Of a stretch of DNA of 39,076 nucleotides, positions 6,980 through 13,726 are shown one piece after another. The notes below the pieces were generated by a model, which did no database searches, was not told where the DNA came from, and was given only the letters and a program-made list of their open reading frames with translations. Each line of letters starts with the position of its first letter. The first letter of the stretch is position 1. This DNA is from a virus. A program made the translations under genes and the position numbers. The DNA is taken from positions 1 to 39,076 of the IMG/VR virus record IMGVR_UViG_3300046836_000383. One strand, written 5' to 3'.

Positions 6980-7302
6980 GCCGCGCGCTCCAAAACCGCA
7001 AGCGCGTGCGCAATGTCGCCACGCTGCAAGGCCGCGCGCGCTTTGTCGGCAATCGCGCGCCAATTCGGCCGGGCGATCGTCGACGGGGTTGCGACGCGCT
7101 CGGCGCCGTTCCATTCCACGCGGCCGGCAATGACCGCGGCGCCGGTCACTTGTTCAACAAGCCGTTTGCCGTTGTCGGGGTTGATCGGTTTAGACTTGTC
7201 GGACCAAAACGACATACGGAGTTTTTCGCCGGTCGACATTTCGGCGACATAAACCGGCGCCGGATAACGACCTTTGCCTTTGAACGATGATAATTTCGCC
7301 AC
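6976..7302 (-). CDS. Hypothetical phage protein downstream of ardC
   Basis: 108 aa. A ribosome site (GGCAGGAA) lies 6-13 nt before ATG 7302. The N-terminal half is beta-rich (APVYVAEMSTGEKLRMSFWS, then KRLVEQVTGAAVIAGRVEWN); the C-terminal half is helical (ADKARAALQRGDIAHALAVL). Co-directional with ardC but separated from it by tandem hairpins. I do not recognise a family; position suggests a role linked to the ArdC module. Confidence 0.6.
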   Translation of the reverse strand: MAKLSSFKGKGRYPAPVYVAEMSTGEKLRMSFWSDKSKPINPDNGKRLVEQVTGAAVIAGRVEWNGAERVATPSTIARPNWRAIADKARAALQRGDIAHALAVLERAA

Positions 7303-7355
7303 GGTAAATTCCTGCCTTCCCTAATCGAGCGTTGCACCATTGCGCGGCTCGCCAC

Positions 7356-7398
7356 GGCGCCGGCTCGAGGCCGGCGCCCTAGCGAGCATCGCGCTAGG
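7356..7398. other. Tandem GC hairpins at the end of ardC
   Basis: First hairpin: GGCGCCGGC (7356-7364), 5-nt loop, GCCGGCGCC (7370-7378). Second: CCTAGCG (7378-7384), 7-nt loop, CGCTAGG (7392-7398), overlapping the ardC stop codon. Neither has a T-run, so they look like RNA-stability or attenuation structures between ardC and the next gene. Confidence 0.45.
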
Positions 7399-8293
7399 CC
7401 GCGATCGCGGCGGGTTGCTGCAGCTGCGCGAGATAGGTGCAAGCCTGCTCGGCTTTGCTGGCGGCCGTGAAGATCGCGCGTTTATCGTTCTTCAAAACGC
7501 TTAGCCACGTTTTGATGTAGGCCGCATGATCCGCGCGCGGCGCATTGCGCAGCATGAGATCAGCGGAAAGGAACGCGGCGCCGAGCTCGGCGATCAATTC
7601 TTCAAAAGCGTATGCCTTGTCGCCAAACCGGCCGGAAAAATCGCGGTTGCAGCGGTTTTTATCGCCGGTCCAATGCGTCAATTCATGGCATAGGGTCGAG
7701 TAGTAAGTCTCTTGCGCGGTTGATGTCGTCGACCCGGTAAAGTGCCCGCGTTCGGGCATTTGGATATAGTCAGCGCTTGGAATGTAGAACGCGCGGCCGC
7801 CGCCATGCTTCACAACGGCGCCCGTGTTCGCCACGAAAGCATCAACCGCGGCGACCGGCTCAAAACACGGTTGCAGCGGCGCCGGCGCCGATGGTGCCGC
7901 TTCCCAATTGTCGACCTGGCCGGCATGAAACACGCTATAGGCGCGTGCCATCATGCGCGCGCGCGGCTCTTCACCATCGGCCGTGGCGCCGGCGCCGTCT
8001 TTTGGGGTCCATTGTTTCCAAACGATGATGGTCGAGCCCTTTTCGCCCTTGCGGACTTGGGCGCCGGCTTCCTGCCAAGCCTTGTAGGTTGCCCAATACG
8101 GCGTAGGCGCATAGGCCGCCCACAACAGCGGGACATTGATGCCGCGATAAGGCCGCTTTGTAATCGCATTGAGCGGCCGCGCGAGATCACCGCCGGCGCC
8201 GAATGCATTGCTCCACGGTTTTTCCCATGACAGCGCTTGATCGATCGCGGCGACAATTTTGTCTGTTACATGCTGGTAAACGTCGAATGCCAT
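7394..8293 (-). CDS. ardC: ArdC-like antirestriction protein (ssDNA-binding domain plus metallopeptidase-like domain)
   Basis: 299 aa. Residues 5-125 match the ArdC N-terminal ssDNA-binding domain: VYQHVTDKIVAAIDQ, W.KPW, NAITKRPYRGINVPLLW, then GAQVRKGEKGSTIIVW. Residues 150-295 match the zincin-like C-terminal domain: HELTHW (H203, E204, H207) and the downstream glutamate helix EELIAELGAAFL. ArdC of plasmid pSa protects incoming DNA from type I restriction. AGAGGA lies 6-11 nt before ATG 8293. The promoter region holds operator-like palindromes of both families found in this phage, so expression is likely linked to the lysogeny switch. An insertion around residues 98-145 (Ala/Pro-rich) looks like a linker. 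Confidence 0.85.
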   Translation of the reverse strand: MAFDVYQHVTDKIVAAIDQALSWEKPWSNAFGAGGDLARPLNAITKRPYRGINVPLLWAAYAPTPYWATYKAWQEAGAQVRKGEKGSTIIVWKQWTPKDGAGATADGEEPRARMMARAYSVFHAGQVDNWEAAPSAPAPLQPCFEPVAAVDAFVANTGAVVKHGGGRAFYIPSADYIQMPERGHFTGSTTSTAQETYYSTLCHELTHWTGDKNRCNRDFSGRFGDKAYAFEELIAELGAAFLSADLMLRNAPRADHAAYIKTWLSVLKNDKRAIFTAASKAEQACTYLAQLQQPAAIAA

Positions 8294-8311
8294 GATTTCC
8301 TCTCACTGGTT

Positions 8312-8397
8312 ATAAGCAACTATTGCTTATATTGACGCGCAAGTTTTCCAAATTGGGTTGTTGCGCCGAGCCACTTTTATAAGCAATTATTGCTTAT
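8312..8397. promoter_or_regulatory. Composite ardC operator: two AAGCAA palindromes flanking one ACCCAA palindrome
   Basis: ATAAGCAACTATTGCTTAT (8312-8330) and ATAAGCAATTATTGCTTAT (8379-8397) are 8-3-8 palindromes. Between them lies TTCCAAATTGGGT (8346-8358), 11 of 13 positions of the ACCCAA-N-TTGGGT operator. Centres are 31 and 36 bp apart, about three helical turns each. The stretch is AT-rich and directly upstream of ardC. Confidence 0.7.
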
Positions 8398-8499
8398 CGT
8401 CAAGCGTTAAAATTCGATGGCGTCGTTATTTTTCATTCTTTCAGTTGATTGGTGCGAATCCCTGGCGCCGATCGCGTGCGGCTTTATGGCTTGAATTTT

Positions 8500-8512
8500 A
8501 CCCAATTTGGGC
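8500..8512. promoter_or_regulatory. ACCCAA-N-TTGGGT family operator ahead of the terminase genes
   Basis: ACCCAATTTGGGC, 12 of 13 positions of the perfect site at 621. It lies in the non-coding region between ardC and the terminase small subunit, so it could control rightward late transcription. I see no convincing -35/-10 pair around it. Confidence 0.55.
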
Positions 8513-8581
8513 AAAAGCTGGAATCCTTCCGATTTTAGAGGTCCGCGCGCTATGTCCCTCGCCCGTTGTGTTCACGGGATA

Positions 8582-8611
8582 CCCTCCCGCGCCCTCCCGC
8601 TGCCCTCCCGC
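8582..8611 (+). repeat. Three CCCTCCCGC direct repeats (iteron-like)
   Basis: CCCTCCCGC occurs at 8582, 8592 and 8603, spaced 10 and 11 bp, i.e. on one helical face. The CCTCCCG core appears again at 8646 and, inverted, at 8751 and 8827. Spacing and location before the terminase small subunit suggest a protein-binding array (packaging or replication signal). Confidence 0.55.
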
Positions 8612-8643
8612 GCTATGCCTAAAAAACCCTTGTTTTCTGCCGA

Positions 8644-8757
8644 TCCTCCCGAAATCCCGAAATCCCGGCGGTTTTTACGTGTGCGCGCGTGCGCATGCGC
8701 GCGCACCCGCGCCCGTGTGACGTAGAGAGAGACCGGGATTTCGGGATTTCGGGAGGA
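8644..8757. repeat. Large inverted repeat, 25-bp perfect arms, with inner GC hairpin
   Basis: Arms at 8644-8668 and 8733-8757 are perfect reverse complements and contain CGAAATCC twice in tandem. The 64-nt interior holds GTGCGCGC (8681-8688) pairing with GCGCGCAC (8699-8706). No coding frame crosses it convincingly. About 110 bp upstream of the small terminase gene; a pac/cos-like site, origin or regulatory RNA are the options. Confidence 0.65.
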
Positions 8758-8866
8758 ATGTATAAATAGGAGCGCCATTTCAACGTTTTATCCGAGCACG
8801 TTCGCATCCCGATTGCATCCCGGTCCGGGAGGCCGTTGAAATCATTAAATATTGGGAATTAACCGA

Positions 8867-9448
8867 ATGGCTGAAAGCGCAAAAGGCACGAAAACCGCGG
8901 TTGATCTCGTCATGGAACAAGCTGAGCCGCTGCTAGAAGAGCCGGAACAGCTGGATTTGCTCGGATTGCCTGTCCGGGCGACCGTCGACGGGGCGCCGCG
9001 CGGACCTGGCCGGCCGATCGGCGCGCGCAATAAGCGCACGGTTGAATTCGCGAAATTCCTGCTAAGCCGCTATGCGTCGCCGCTCGAGGTATTGGCGCAA
9101 ATGGCGGTTGCGCCGGCCGCTGAATTGGCGCGCGCGCTCAGCTGCAGCGCGCTCGAGGCATTCCAAGAAAAGCGACACGCGGCGATAGCACTCGCGCCGT
9201 ATTTGCATGAGCGCCAGCCGATCGCCGTGAATCTCACTGATCGCAAGGTTGTTTATCTGCACATTGAGGTCGGCGATAAGCCGGCCGAGCTCGGCGACGA
9301 CGAAGCGCTGACGATCGAAGGCAAGATCGTGGGAAATCAAATAGTTAGCAGCGATCAATCCGCGCCAGTTACACGCGAGGAAGTTACACGCCATGAGCAA
9401 GTCATTGATAACACAAGCGAAAAAGCGACATTGCGCGAGGATTGCTAA
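8867..9448 (+). CDS. terS: Terminase small subunit (probable)
   Basis: 193 aa from ATG 8867 (GGGA 9 nt upstream); a TTG at 8852 is the alternative. The N-terminus is acidic and Leu-rich. Residues 42-60 (GAPRGPGRPIGARNKRTVEF) carry the basic GRP.GARNKRT stretch typical of small proteins that precede large terminase in alphaproteobacterial phages. Next come two helical segments (SPLEVLAQMAVAPAAELARA and FQEKRHAAIALAPYLHERQP), then a conserved strand RKVVYLHIEVGD. The C-terminal 50 residues are acidic and disordered-looking. It would recognise phage DNA and load TerL; the repeat-rich DNA just upstream is the natural candidate target. Confidence 0.7.
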   Translation: MAESAKGTKTAVDLVMEQAEPLLEEPEQLDLLGLPVRATVDGAPRGPGRPIGARNKRTVEFAKFLLSRYASPLEVLAQMAVAPAAELARALSCSALEAFQEKRHAAIALAPYLHERQPIAVNLTDRKVVYLHIEVGDKPAELGDDEALTIEGKIVGNQIVSSDQSAPVTREEVTRHEQVIDNTSEKATLREDC

Positions 9449-9665
9449 TCCTCTGCGCGGCGCCAGCTGGCCTTGCCCTTGCCGCGCCTCGATCGCGGTG
9501 GATCCGCGCAAACCGCGCGAGCATTTTCGTCCGCCGACCCGGCACCCCGGTTTGCGGTCGCGCCGGCCTCGCGCCTCCGTGCGAGCGACCCTTGACGCGC
9601 ATGCCCGGCCTTTCGGTCATCGCCGCAATCTTGCCAAAGCCCATCGGGCCGGGGGGCGGGGGTGA
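9393..9665 (+). CDS. Doubtful basic ORF between the terminase genes
   Basis: 90 aa. In favour: GAGGAAG 9-15 nt before ATG 9393, and a stop overlapping the TerL GTG start as GTGA, the coupling style used throughout this phage. Against: the product is almost entirely Arg/Pro/His (SRRPRASVRA, HRRNLAKAHRA), as expected from a non-coding frame of GC-rich DNA. The only other content of 9449-9661 is GC-rich sequence. I leave it as possible. Confidence 0.3.
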   Translation: MSKSLITQAKKRHCARIANPLRGASWPCPCRASIAVDPRKPREHFRPPTRHPGLRSRRPRASVRATLDAHARPFGHRRNLAKAHRAGGRG

Positions 9666-11134
9666 GCGCGAATGTCTCGATCCACTGGCGCCCGCCGGGG
9701 CCGGTGGCGCGCGCCTTCATGCACTCGACCGCGCGCATCCAGGCGATCATGGGTCCGATCGGGTCGGGGAAAACGCAAAGCATCTTTACGAAGATCGTCA
9801 TGCTCGGCGGCCAGCAAGCGCGCTCGCCGATCGACGGCCGCCGGCACTTCCGCATCTGCGTCGTGCGCGACACCTACCGGCGGCTTTGGGAAACCACGAT
9901 CCCGTCCTGGCACAAGATCGTGCCGAAGGATGCGTGCGAATGGTCCGGCGGCTTCGGCGATCCGGCAAAAGCGCTGGTGACGATGGCGCTCGGCGAGAAT
10001 GACGTGCTCGAGCTCGGGCTCGACTTCATCGCGATCGGCGATCAAAGCGCCGAGGATGTCATGCGCGGCTATGAGCCGACCGGGCTCTACCTCAACGAAG
10101 CCGATTTGATGGCCGAGGATGTGCTGACGCACGGCTTGCCGCGCGTCGGTCGTTACCCGTCGATGAAGCATGGCGGTCCGACCTGGCGCGGCGTGCTGAT
10201 GGATTTCAACGCGCCCGATACCGAGAGTTGGGTTTACAAGCGCATCGTCGAAGCCTCGGAAACCGATCACTCGATCGCGTTCTTTCGCCAACCATCGGCC
10301 TTGGTCGAAGGCGCCGAGAACATCGCGAATTTGCCCGAGGGCTATTACGACGAGCAGATCCGCGGGCAACCCGATTGGTGGGTGCGCCGCTTCATCCGCA
10401 ACGAGTTCGGTTTCTCGCGCGACGGCCGCCCGGTCTATCCCGAATGGATCGATAGCGAGCATGTCGCGCCTAAGCCGCTGCGGCCGGTCCCGGGCCTGGC
10501 GCTGCATATCGGACTCGATGCCGGGTTATCGCCGGCGGCGGTGTTCGCGCAGCACATGCCGGGCGGGCAATGGCGCGTCTATGATGAGCTCGTCGCCGAG
10601 CATGGCACCGGCGCGATGCGTTTCGCCGACATGCTGGCGCAGCGCCTCCATGAACGCTTCCCGGCGCATCGCGTGATTCACGCCTGGGCCGATCCGAGCG
10701 CGGCCTACGGCGTCGACAAGGACGCCGGCGAGAAATCGTGGATCGAGATTATCGGCGCGCAAGCCGCCATTGACATCGCGGCAGCACCGACCAATGCGCT
10801 GATCCCGCGCCTCGAGGCGGTGCGCCGGCCGCTGGCGCGCAAGATCGATGGCCTGCCCGGCTTCCTTCTGTCGCCGAATTGCGTCGTGCTGCGCAAAGGC
10901 TTCAACAGCACCTACCGCTATCGCAAGCTCAACGTGCCGCAGATCGAGCAATTCAAGCTCGAGCCCGACAAGAACGATGCCAGCCATCCGCACGATGCGT
11001 TGCAATACGCGCTCTGCGGCGGCGGCGAGGATTACGAAACCGCCGAGCGACAGCGCGATCTCCACAACCCCGCCGATCTGCCGCGCCGTGTCGCCGATTA
11101 CGATAACGATCCGTTGTCGGCGTTTTCGTCATGA
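9662..11134 (+). CDS. terL: Terminase large subunit
   Basis: 490 aa from GTG 9662 after a G-rich ribosome site. The ATPase domain has Walker A GPIGSGKT (31-38) and Walker B LYLNEAD (N145, E146, D148). The nuclease domain shows the RNase H-like acidic residues in HIGLDAG (D286) and WADPSAA (D344), then HDALQYAL (H444, D445) near the C-terminus. It pumps phage DNA into proheads and cuts concatemers. Length and motif order fit TerL proteins of podo- and siphoviruses. The stop overlaps the next start (ATGA). Confidence 0.93.
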   Translation: MSANVSIHWRPPGPVARAFMHSTARIQAIMGPIGSGKTQSIFTKIVMLGGQQARSPIDGRRHFRICVVRDTYRRLWETTIPSWHKIVPKDACEWSGGFGDPAKALVTMALGENDVLELGLDFIAIGDQSAEDVMRGYEPTGLYLNEADLMAEDVLTHGLPRVGRYPSMKHGGPTWRGVLMDFNAPDTESWVYKRIVEASETDHSIAFFRQPSALVEGAENIANLPEGYYDEQIRGQPDWWVRRFIRNEFGFSRDGRPVYPEWIDSEHVAPKPLRPVPGLALHIGLDAGLSPAAVFAQHMPGGQWRVYDELVAEHGTGAMRFADMLAQRLHERFPAHRVIHAWADPSAAYGVDKDAGEKSWIEIIGAQAAIDIAAAPTNALIPRLEAVRRPLARKIDGLPGFLLSPNCVVLRKGFNSTYRYRKLNVPQIEQFKLEPDKNDASHPHDALQYALCGGGEDYETAERQRDLHNPADLPRRVADYDNDPLSAFSS

Positions 11135-11358
11135 CCGGCTGGCGCGTGCTCACGCTCGACGAGCGCAAGGCGATCGGCATCGCCGTGCATAGCGCGCGGC
11201 AGACATCGTGCCCGCGATCGTGGAAGGAATTGACCCGCGAATTCGGGCGATCAAAGACGGCGCTGCAACGCTATGAGCAAGAAGCGGTCGGCACAGGTAT
11301 TGCCGGCTTCGGCCTTTTCGAGTTCCGCAATCCGATCAGTGGCAAGATGCGGCAATGA
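11131..11358 (+). CDS. Small HTH-like protein after terminase
   Basis: 75 aa, start overlapping the TerL stop. Residues 8-55 (TLDERKAIGIAVHSARQTS, then SWKELTREFGRSKTALQRYEQ) look like a simple helix-turn-helix. The tail GFGLFEFRNPISG is unusual. No family named. Its stop overlaps the ATG of the truncated ORF that follows. Confidence 0.55.
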   Translation: MTGWRVLTLDERKAIGIAVHSARQTSCPRSWKELTREFGRSKTALQRYEQEAVGTGIAGFGLFEFRNPISGKMRQ

Positions 11359-11417
11359 TTGTTTTCACGCCTGACGGCACAGAACGAAATGCGGAAGCAA
11401 AGAGCATCCCGAGTTGA
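11355..11417 (+). pseudogene. Truncated small gene interrupted by the direct repeat
   Basis: An ORF starting at 11355 with ATGA coupling opens well (MIVFTPDGTERNAEAK) but hits TGA after 20 codons, four codons into the 83-bp repeat that begins at 11401. The repeat carries the 3' end of another gene in a different frame. I read this as the 5' stub of a gene broken when the repeat copy arrived. Confidence 0.5.
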
Positions 11418-11483
11418 ACGACGAAGAGATTGAGCGGCGCATCGACAATGCGCTCAGCGACCACCTGTAAGGAAACGGAAGCC
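11401..11483 (+). repeat. 83-bp direct repeat, copy 1
   Basis: Aligned by eye with 13441-13523, this copy differs at one base (A at 11418, C at 13458). It carries the last 23 codons and stop of the gene at 13295-13510 plus the AAGGAAACGGAAGCC ribosome-site leader, which here serves the gene at 11484. Confidence 0.9.
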
Positions 11484-11726
11484 ATGGCGAGACCGCAGCA
11501 TTGGGGCGTTACGGTGTTCGCTGATGGCGAGCAGATCGTCACCATCGAAAGCGAGTGCCTTTGCGGTCGAGAGATCACGCAAGATGATGAAGAAACGATC
11601 CGCCGGGCGGCTCGTCACCTGCTGTCGTTCATCGGCGATCCGCCGCCACCTCCGCGCGTGCGTCAGGGCGGCGGCACTGGTAGCCCGCTTAACCGAAAGG
11701 GCCCGAACCAATGGCAATCGACGTAA
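11484..11726 (+). CDS. Small conserved-looking phage protein
   Basis: 80 aa from ATG 11484, using the AAGGAA site inside the repeat copy. N-terminal HWGVTVFADGEQIVTIES looks like a beta-hairpin; then LCGREITQDDEETIRRAARH, a helix LLSFIG, and a Pro/Gly-rich tail. Similar short proteins are common in temperate phages of Hyphomicrobiales, without known function. Overlaps the next gene by 16 nt. Confidence 0.6.
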   Translation: MARPQHWGVTVFADGEQIVTIESECLCGREITQDDEETIRRAARHLLSFIGDPPPPPRVRQGGGTGSPLNRKGPNQWQST

Positions 11727-12019
11727 CCGGCATTGATCTCGTCAAATTCGCACAGGATGTCTATGACCTTTCGAGCCCGCAGGGACTCGGCTTTATCCAT
11801 GCTACGCCGGCTCCCCTCGCTGATGACGAGGCGCGCGCCATAGTCGAGCGAGAGAGACCGGGAGGCTTTATCGCGCTGTCCATGGACTACGTGCGCGGGC
11901 GTGCCTGTAAGATGAGCGTCCATCGGGAAGGCGAAAAATTGACCATCCCCGACCGCTGGTTCGATCACTCAGATGACCAACTCGACGAACTTTTAGCGCG
12001 TCACCACGTCAAACGGTAA
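11711..12019 (+). CDS. Small hypothetical phage protein
   Basis: 102 aa. GAAAGGGCC lies 7-15 nt before ATG 11711, the ribosome-site motif shared by many genes here. Acidic, alpha/beta composition with VDLVKFAQ-like opening (IDLVKFAQDVYDLSSPQ) and a charged C-terminus (DRWFDHSDDQLDELLARHH). No family recognised. Confidence 0.6.
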   Translation: MAIDVTGIDLVKFAQDVYDLSSPQGLGFIHATPAPLADDEARAIVERERPGGFIALSMDYVRGRACKMSVHREGEKLTIPDRWFDHSDDQLDELLARHHVKR

Positions 12020-12030
12020 AGGGCCCCGCT

Positions 12031-12288
12031 ATGCCGAAGTTCCGCAAGAAGCCTGTCGAGATTGAAGCACGTCTATGGCGTGGCGGTTGGGAAGCGGCCA
12101 AGCCGCTCCTCGATTGGATTGGCGCGAAGGCGTCGTGGTGCGACGATGATACAATTCGCATCCAGACTCTTGAGGGGGAAATGGTTGCGCGCCCCGGCGA
12201 TTTCATCATCAAAGGCGTCAAAGGCGAGTTCTATCCCTGTAAGCAGGAAATCTTTGCTTTGACCTATGAGCCAGCACACGCTGGCTAA
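12031..12288 (+). CDS. Conserved small phage protein (PGDFIIKGVKGEFYPCK type)
   Basis: 85 aa. This is a widespread phage and prophage protein: N-terminal MPKFRKKPVEIEA, central IRIQTLEGEMVARPGDF, the hallmark IIKGVKGEFYPCK, then IFALTYEPA. The fold is a small beta-barrel-like unit; I know of no established function. AAAGGGCC is upstream of the ATG. It is the best-recognised member of this small-gene cluster and supports its phage origin. Confidence 0.75.
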   Translation: MPKFRKKPVEIEARLWRGGWEAAKPLLDWIGAKASWCDDDTIRIQTLEGEMVARPGDFIIKGVKGEFYPCKQEIFALTYEPAHAG

Positions 12289-12304
12289 CTGAGAAAGGGC
12301 CGCT

Positions 12305-12511
12305 GTGGCCGAGCACGAATATTACCTAACGTATGACGATGACGGCACCGGCATGATCGCCGTCATCACACGCGGGCATATTCGGTTGGGCGATGAGCGT
12401 TGCGAAGTTCTGGACGTTGAGAGAGTGAAAAACCCGAAGGAGGCGAAACGTCGTCACCGAGAAGAAGGACTAGGAGACCAACATGCCGGCAATGGAAAAA
12501 TTACCAGATGA
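12305..12511 (+). CDS. Small hypothetical protein, GTG start
   Basis: 68 aa. GAAAGGGCC is placed directly before GTG 12305, with no suitable ATG. N-terminal EHEYYLTYDDDGTGMIAVIT is beta-rich; the C-terminus is basic (NPKEAKRRHREEG). Overlaps the next ORF by 29 nt. No family recognised. Confidence 0.5.
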   Translation: MAEHEYYLTYDDDGTGMIAVITRGHIRLGDERCEVLDVERVKNPKEAKRRHREEGLGDQHAGNGKITR

Positions 12512-12728
12512 CCATCCTCTCATGATCGCGTGGGAGGCGTATCGCGCGAGTGACGAAGCGGCCAACTCCGACAAATGGGCGCGGACGCTCAAGGTGTCCG
12601 AGCCGATGCAGGGGCAGATCATTGTTGAGCACCCGTACCTTGTTGGCTCTCTATGGGCAGCGTTCTCGGCCGGCTTCGCTCTTGCAGTCGAGGCGCGGCT
12701 CACAAAGTCATCATCAAACAGACTGTAA
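12483..12728 (+). CDS. Small conserved-looking phage protein
   Basis: 81 aa from ATG 12483 with an AGGAGA site 7 nt upstream. Central pattern HPLMIAWEAYRASDEAANSD, then HPYLVGSLWAAFSAGFALAV, resembles small phage proteins whose C-terminal half is a compact helix pair. No known role. The GSLWAAF segment is hydrophobic but too short for a confident membrane call. Confidence 0.6.
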   Translation: MPAMEKLPDDHPLMIAWEAYRASDEAANSDKWARTLKVSEPMQGQIIVEHPYLVGSLWAAFSAGFALAVEARLTKSSSNRL

Positions 12729-12738
12729 GGATGGGAAC

Positions 12739-12804
12739 ATGGACATCGCAGCACTCAAGAAAGAGCTTCTCTCCGAAGGCAGCGTAAAGAGGGGAACGCC
12801 GTGA
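12739..12804 (+). CDS. Possible 21-residue leader-like peptide
   Basis: ATG 12739 opens MDIAALKKELLSEGSVKRGTP and ends TGA 12804, overlapping the GTG of the next gene (GTGA). A GGA-containing ribosome site is present (TAAGGATGGGAAC). It may act only to couple translation; ORFs this short can arise by chance. Confidence 0.3.
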   Translation: MDIAALKKELLSEGSVKRGTP

Positions 12805-13040
12805 CCGACTTTCACCCCGTCCAGGTCGAGAGCATCATGCGCAAGCCACGGGTGCCGACCGAGATCACGCTGCGAGCCTACGAGGTCTATCGCGCGCTGT
12901 TCGGAGATCAGCCGGCGATAGTGGAGGGCGGCTGTCGGGGAGGCTTCGGGATTGGCGAATTGCTGGCGATGCTCTATGCGCGGTCCTTCCCGAAAGACGA
13001 GTGGCGCAAGCGCTTCGATGAGGCGTGCCGCACCCCGTAA
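12801..13040 (+). CDS. Small conserved-looking phage protein
   Basis: 79 aa from GTG 12801, preceded by AGAGGGGAA. Residues 38-70 (GGCRGGFGIGELLAMLYARS, FPKDEWRKRF) form a recognisable pattern (GGF..GEL.A.LYAR.FP..EW) that I associate with short accessory proteins of alphaproteobacterial phages. Function unknown. Confidence 0.55.
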   Translation: MTDFHPVQVESIMRKPRVPTEITLRAYEVYRALFGDQPAIVEGGCRGGFGIGELLAMLYARSFPKDEWRKRFDEACRTP

Positions 13041-13079
13041 ATACATCTTGGCGAACAGTAGGAGCAAGGGAAACCGGCT

Positions 13080-13283
13080 ATGACCGAAGAGCAGGCGGCG
13101 ATTGCGGTGCCGATCCTCAATAGCTACGCGCACCAATATCTCGGGCTGGCGCTCGGACGAGTCATGATTGCCGCAGGCCATGGCCCGGATGGTTGGCGTC
13201 TCATGGTGGCGCTTCCGAGCGGGGTGCGCGAGGCGCCCGACCTAGACGCAGCCAAACAGATCATCGACGACGAAGCGAGATAG
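13080..13283 (+). CDS. Small hypothetical phage protein
   Basis: 67 aa; AGGAGCAAGGG upstream of ATG 13080. Starts EEQAAIAVPILNSYAHQYLG, then a strand RLMVALPSG and an acidic helical end (DLDAAKQIIDDEAR). Helical, possibly dimeric. No family recognised. Confidence 0.55.
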   Translation: MTEEQAAIAVPILNSYAHQYLGLALGRVMIAAGHGPDGWRLMVALPSGVREAPDLDAAKQIIDDEAR

Positions 13284-13294
13284 GGAGCCGGACC

Positions 13295-13510
13295 ATGCAG
13301 TTTCCACCATCAACACCGCGGCCGGAATTGGATCACCTGATGGCATTGGCCGTCAGGAAGTATCACGCGATGTCTCCTGAAGAACGCGCAGAGATGCATC
13401 GCGCTCAGCGGCGGTCGTGGCTACGCGGAGAGATTGGGCTAGAGCATCCCGAGTTGACCGACGAAGAGATTGAGCGGCGCATCGACAATGCGCTCAGCGA
13501 CCACCTGTAA
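13295..13510 (+). CDS. Small charged phage protein; intact parent of the truncated repeat copy
   Basis: 71 aa from ATG 13295 (AGGGAG 6-11 nt upstream). Sequence includes MSPEERAEMHRAQRRSWLR and ELTDEEIERRIDNAL, a helical charged protein. Its last 23 codons and following leader are duplicated at 11401-11483, where only the tail survives. The copy here is complete, so the copy at 11401 is the remnant. Confidence 0.6.
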   Translation: MQFPPSTPRPELDHLMALAVRKYHAMSPEERAEMHRAQRRSWLRGEIGLEHPELTDEEIERRIDNALSDHL

Positions 13511-13523
13511 GGAAACGGAAGCC
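13441..13523 (+). repeat. 83-bp direct repeat, copy 2
   Basis: Second copy, inside and just after the gene at 13295-13510. The distance to copy 1 is 2,040 bp. Homologous recombination between the copies would delete eight or so small genes. Confidence 0.9.
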
Positions 13524-13726
13524 TAGAACGTCAGTGGAACAAATTGGTTCGTTTGGTTCATTTGCGTGGCTGTGACAGTGTTGTGAAACGCGCGACCATG
13601 ATCGCCCCACCACAGGGACGGCGAGGCGATCATGACAAGGCGGCTCCCACGGTCGATCTCTCGCGCTCCTAGCTACCGCCTAAAAATCTCGCTGCCGAGC
13701 TTGGCCGCCCGCTCGGTGGTGATGTG
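13511..13726. other. Gap with a 10-bp-arm inverted repeat
   Basis: No convincing gene. CATGATCGCC (13597-13606) and GGCGATCATG (13625-13634) form a perfect inverted repeat with an 18-nt loop. An ORF of 24 codons (13598-13672, starting MIAPPQGRRGDHDK) runs through it, but has no clear ribosome site. Upstream TTGGTTCGTTTGGTTCATTTG is a short AT-richer direct repeat that might be part of a promoter. Confidence 0.35.

Noticed and set aside
8681-8706. CRISPR-like or tRNA-like structure in the inverted repeat
   Set aside because: No regularly spaced repeats with unique spacers and no tRNA arms; it is a single nested hairpin.
8358-8720. 120-codon ORF across the operator and repeat region
   Set aside because: Begins at a TTG within an operator and encodes low-plausibility Pro/Arg/Ala sequence through the inverted repeat.
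9402-9644. Minus-strand 80-codon ORF between the terminase genes
   Set aside because: Arg/Ala/Gly composition typical of antisense GC-rich DNA, no ribosome site, opposite to the surrounding operon.
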